From contig NZ_JAPDPI010000043.1 in assembly GCF_026013615.1 (NCBI RefSeq), forward strand, positions 1 through 47,916: a stretch of 47,916 nt of DNA, in the 5' to 3' direction. The notes under the pieces were generated by a model that was not told the origin of the DNA, did no database searches, and saw only the letters and a list, made by a program, of their open reading frames with translations. Positions within the stretch are counted from its first letter, which is position 1. Each line of letters begins with the position of its first letter. Origin of the DNA: Plebeiibacterium marinum. Its GTDB lineage: Bacteria > Bacteroidota > Bacteroidia > Bacteroidales > Marinilabiliaceae. A program made the position numbers and the translations under genes. This document shows positions 45,698 to 47,916 of the stretch, piece by piece.

Positions 45698-46007
45698 CTA
45701 TTCTCCATCGTTCTTTCCTAATTTTGATGAATCAGGCTGTAAGACTGGAATGTTATGCCAATATTGAAATGGAGTAAATAGATTAAAAGTTGAATCGATT
45801 TTTGAGTTGAAAAATGGGTACATATAAACAGAATCACTATTAGGAGCTAGCGGAACCTGAGTAATTTCATTGGTTTCAACAATCTTTTCAGAAGACTCAC
45901 TCTTCTTTGCTGAATCAACATTTAGTTCTTCCATTTGGTCTTCTACTTTTTTCACATCCGGCAAATACCATTGCCAGAACAAATAGTGATAAAACTATCC
46001 TTTTCAT
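45698..46007 (-). pseudogene. Small lipoprotein gene with one-base frameshift
   Basis: ATG at 46007 opens MKRIVLSLFVLAMVFAGCEK, a clear lipoprotein signal with lipobox FAGC, but that frame stops soon after. The continuing frame, KKVEDQMEELNVDSAKKSES..., runs to 45698 and is acidic and serine-rich, then aromatic. The two join if one base is removed from the six-base A run (minus strand) at 45952-45947. The product would then be a lipoprotein of about 102 aa. Either the gene is broken, or it is a homopolymer sequencing error. Its place between two Hsp20 genes suggests an envelope-stress role. Confidence 0.65.
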
Positions 46008-46062
46008 AACAAGATATTTAAAGAATTCGAAAATAAGGGCAGTAGAAACTGCCCATAGTCAA

Positions 46063-46515
46063 TTACATAATTTCGATTTGTTTTGCAGGTTTTGGTTTAA
46101 CCTCTTCGCGTTTAGGAAGTGAAATATGAAGGATTCCATTTTCGTAATTAGCTCCTATTTTTTCAGCATCCACTACATTTTCAGAAACTGTAAATGAGCG
46201 TTGGAAAGACTGGTAGCTGAATTCACGACGAGTTACTTTTTCACCATCTTTTTCTTCTACTTCACTTTTCTTTTCTGATGAAATAGTCAAACGACCATTG
46301 TCATAGTTTACTTTGAAATCTTCTTTGGTTAAACCTGGTGCAGCAACATCGATTAAAAACTCATTGTCGTTTTCTTTAACATTAACTGCTGGTAAGGTAG
46401 TGTCTGTGCTTGAATAGTTAGTTCTATTCCAATCCATCAATTCGCCATCAAAAAATCTATCGAAGATTGAAGGGGCTGATGGAAACCAGTTGTTTGATAA
46501 TTTTGCAAGTGTCAT
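46063..46515 (-). CDS. Hsp20-family small heat shock protein
   Basis: A 150-aa canonical small heat-shock protein: N-terminal NNWFPSAPSIFDRFFDGEL, alpha-crystallin domain (LPAVNVKENDNEFLIDVAAP to ENGILHISLPKRE) and a C-terminal KPKPAKQIEIM that contains an I-x-I type tail. The ATG at 46515 is preferred because GGAGG lies 8 bases upstream; a TTG five codons earlier would place that site inside the gene. TTGGCATTTAGTTTGA (46589-46574) upstream resembles a weak sigma54 promoter, but it could be chance. First gene of the stress group. Confidence 0.93.
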   Translation of the reverse strand: MTLAKLSNNWFPSAPSIFDRFFDGELMDWNRTNYSSTDTTLPAVNVKENDNEFLIDVAAPGLTKEDFKVNYDNGRLTISSEKKSEVEEKDGEKVTRREFSYQSFQRSFTVSENVVDAEKIGANYENGILHISLPKREEVKPKPAKQIEIM

Positions 46516-46792
46516 AACTTTATCCTCCAAAAATTTAGTTCAATAAATTTTAATTAATTACACCTAATCTTTTTCAAACTAAATGCCAATTTTGAGGCCT
46601 TTATCCATTAAGAATTATTTTTTATTGATTTTCAAATAAATAGATTTTGTGGTATAAAAAGCAGTATTTATCCAAGAGTCATTTTGACATAAATCAATAA
46701 CGTACTAGTGTCATTATAACCACTTTAACTGACAAAAATTCATATATAAATGAGCAACAATACTTGTAGTTAGATTCGCATTAAATAATAAT

Positions 46793-47061
46793 CTAACGAA
46801 AGTTAATTGAATCAATCCGTCTCAACCACCCCTTCAAAAATTTGTGATTCTGACTTTTCTGAGCTATGGTGATGTAATAATGGATGCGAGCTGATTTAAT
46901 GGCATTAAACAGTGTTTCCGAAGGGCAAGAATTAATTGCTTTAACTGTGTTCTTTCCAATAATCCCATCCAGTTTAAGGTCGTATTCAAAAAAGCGATTC
47001 AATACTTTTTGAACTCCACAGCTACTGCAGTAACTACTATTTACGCACCAGTCAAAAATAT
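46793..47061 (-). pseudogene. C-terminal remnant of GH108-type lysozyme
   Basis: The open frame from 47061 (just after a stop at 47065-47063) reads FDWCVNSSYCSSCGVQKVLN, then FFEYDLKLDGIIGKNTVKAI, ARIHYYITIAQKSQNHKFLK and GWLRRIDS. This is the peptidoglycan-binding C-terminal part of a GH108 N-acetylmuramidase. The catalytic N-terminal domain (with its EGG motif) is missing, and the only possible starts are internal (TTG 47002). It is therefore a 5'-truncated remnant, probably of an older prophage. Confidence 0.7.
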
Positions 47062-47105
47062 TTTACACTCCCTTTTATTATCCTATAGTATGCCAAGGAT
47101 ATGAC

Positions 47106-47213
47106 GTTGTGTTGACTATGGTTTTACTAGGCCAGTTTTATGGTCTTTCTTCGGTTCCTTTGAAGCAGTGCCGAAGCATAAAACAATCAAAGAATGTGCA
47201 TAGTCAACACAAC
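47106..47213. repeat. 108-bp element with perfect 15-bp terminal inverted repeats
   Basis: GTTGTGTTGACTATG (47106-47120) and CATAGTCAACACAAC (47199-47213) are perfect inverted repeats. Inside, GTTTTATG/CATAAAAC and CTTCGG/CCGAAG also pair, so the whole can fold into one long hairpin. It is non-coding. It could be a MITE-like repeat or a structured RNA. Confidence 0.65.
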
Positions 47214-47460
47214 CACAATACAAACACAATACAAAGAAATAGCAACAAACATGCATAGAATTAGCAATGACTATGCATAGAAATAGCAAAGCCACAGCAT
47301 AGAAATGCAAAGCCATAGCATAGAAATGTCATAAAAACACCGAAAAACGACAAAACCGTGAATATTTTTGGCCAAAAACGCGATTTTGATGAATATTTTT
47401 GTCGTTTTTAGCGATTTTTGTGAATATCGGTCCTTTTTTACACCTTTTCGGCTCAAACCC
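47214..47460. repeat. Short tandem and inverted repeats, non-coding
   Basis: About 47250-47331 holds tandem 'gcatagaaat(a)gcaaagcca' units of 20-22 bp. From 47340 to 47420 AAAAACGACAAAA and TTTTGTCGTTTTT are inverted around repeated 'tgaatattttt'. No gene-like codon use is seen on either strand; the minus-strand frames here are low-complexity. Confidence 0.6.
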
Positions 47461-47580
47461 GATTCTACCCCAAAATCATTCTACCTCATTAACAACATGT
47501 TACAAGCGAAAAAAGTTACTATAAAATTACAGTAATTTTTTTGCATTACTCTGCACGCTACTTTAGCACTATACAAATTA

Positions 47581-47665
47581 GTTGAAAGTTAAAAGTTGAA
47601 AGTTGAAAGTGATTTACAGCAGTGAGTTGAAAGTTAAAAGTTCAAAGTTGAAAGTGATTTACAGC
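47581..47665. repeat. Two 40-bp direct repeats of gttgaaagtt type
   Basis: Copies at 47581-47620 and 47626-47665 differ at one base and are built from 'gttgaaagtt' heptamer-like units ending in 'gatttacagc'. Such simple repeats are frequent between Bacteroidetes genes. The flanking region 47461-47842 shows no other gene. Confidence 0.75.
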
Positions 47666-47842
47666 TTGTAAAGAAGTATTATTAATGGTTATCGTGCAGC
47701 AGGATTCAGCTTTATAGTTTAATGACTGTTGACTAATGACCATTGATAAATAACTAGTTAACTAAAAATTCGGCCGATATATGTTTAACCCAACCTCTTT
47801 TAAAACCTGATCAATTTTGAGGGAGGTTACAAAAACAGAAAG

Positions 47843-47916
47843 ATGCATGAACTTAAAAATTTCGCCATCGGTTCACTGGGTACTTTAGGAGTGATGGAAG
47901 CAGCAGATGCTCAAAT
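47843..47916 (+). CDS. Start of an unidentified plus-strand gene, cut by right edge
   Basis: ATG at 47843 opens a frame MHELKNFAIGSLGTLGVMEA... that runs off the window after 24 codons. A GGGAGG sequence is 17 bases upstream, rather far for a ribosome site. The residues are small and hydrophobic, as in a membrane or holin-like protein, but too few to identify. Confidence 0.45.
   Translation, partial: MHELKNFAIGSLGTLGVMEAADAQ

Noticed and set aside
47116-47456. Two minus-strand frames giving cysteine/leucine-rich peptides
   Set aside because: They come from tandem 'gcatagaaatagcaaagcc' repeats and an inverted repeat; composition is low-complexity and there is no ribosome site.
47581-47665. 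CRISPR array
   Set aside because: Only two copies with a 5-bp gap and internal heptamer repeats; there are no spacers and no cas genes.

Overview
The window looks like a chromosomal segment of a Bacteroidetes (Bacteroidota) bacterium carrying a large integrated genetic element. The host signs are a GldA/GldF/GldG-type ABC locus, weak Shine-Dalgarno use with occasional TAnnTTTG -7-like boxes, an RteC-type regulator, an IntDOT-like integrase and short 'gttgaaagtt' or 'gtatcaag' intergenic repeats. No rRNA, tRNA or CRISPR was found.

Layout. (1) 1-15939, all minus strand: one long virus-like operon, read right to left. It has a large transglutaminase-fold/LEA-like membrane protein, a hydrophobic/acidic protein, an arginine-armed beta-rich protein (best capsid candidate) followed by a strong terminator, several small beta-rich proteins, a coiled-coil protein, an annexin-like membrane protein, a 'GIRNNNPGN' lysozyme-like protein and a fibre with nine 49-aa repeats. 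It ends with an N6-adenine methylase, a Strawberry-notch helicase and one gene cut by the left edge. (2) 16501-27044, minus, visibly more A+T-rich: HemG, a large uncharacterised protein, and a sensory island (hybrid kinase, chemoreceptor, sigma54 activator, PAS/GAF kinase). (3) 27368-35245: replication, regulation and integration genes (Rpn nuclease, CHC2 primase-helicase, P22-type antirepressor N-domain, DUF4406, HTH excisionase-like, RteC-like) and, on plus, a tyrosine integrase with a disrupted 5' end. A perfect hairpin terminator at 35217-35245 closes the element side. (4) 35267-46515, minus: probable host DNA with a seven-gene ABC/NEW3/GldG operon, a small conserved gene, HtrA and a small-heat-shock-protein group. 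(5) 46793-47916: a lysozyme remnant, inverted and tandem repeats, and the start of a plus-strand gene cut by the right edge.

How it may work together (inference). Blocks 1 and 3 resemble a temperate virus-like element that excises and integrates with CTnDOT-style regulators. It shows no terminase, portal, tape-measure or tail gene in this window. Several structural candidates carry one short hydrophobic segment next to basic residues, and others are small beta-rich proteins. This would fit a tailless, perhaps membrane-containing icosahedral particle that lyses or penetrates with the lysozyme-like protein and attaches by the repeat fibre. The methylase and the helicase end in nearly the same 19-residue tail, which may be a recruitment or virion-packaging tag. 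The sensory/HemG block may be cargo.

Two genes (integrase, small lipoprotein) are each broken by one base in a homopolymer run. These may be sequencing errors, phase variation or real decay.
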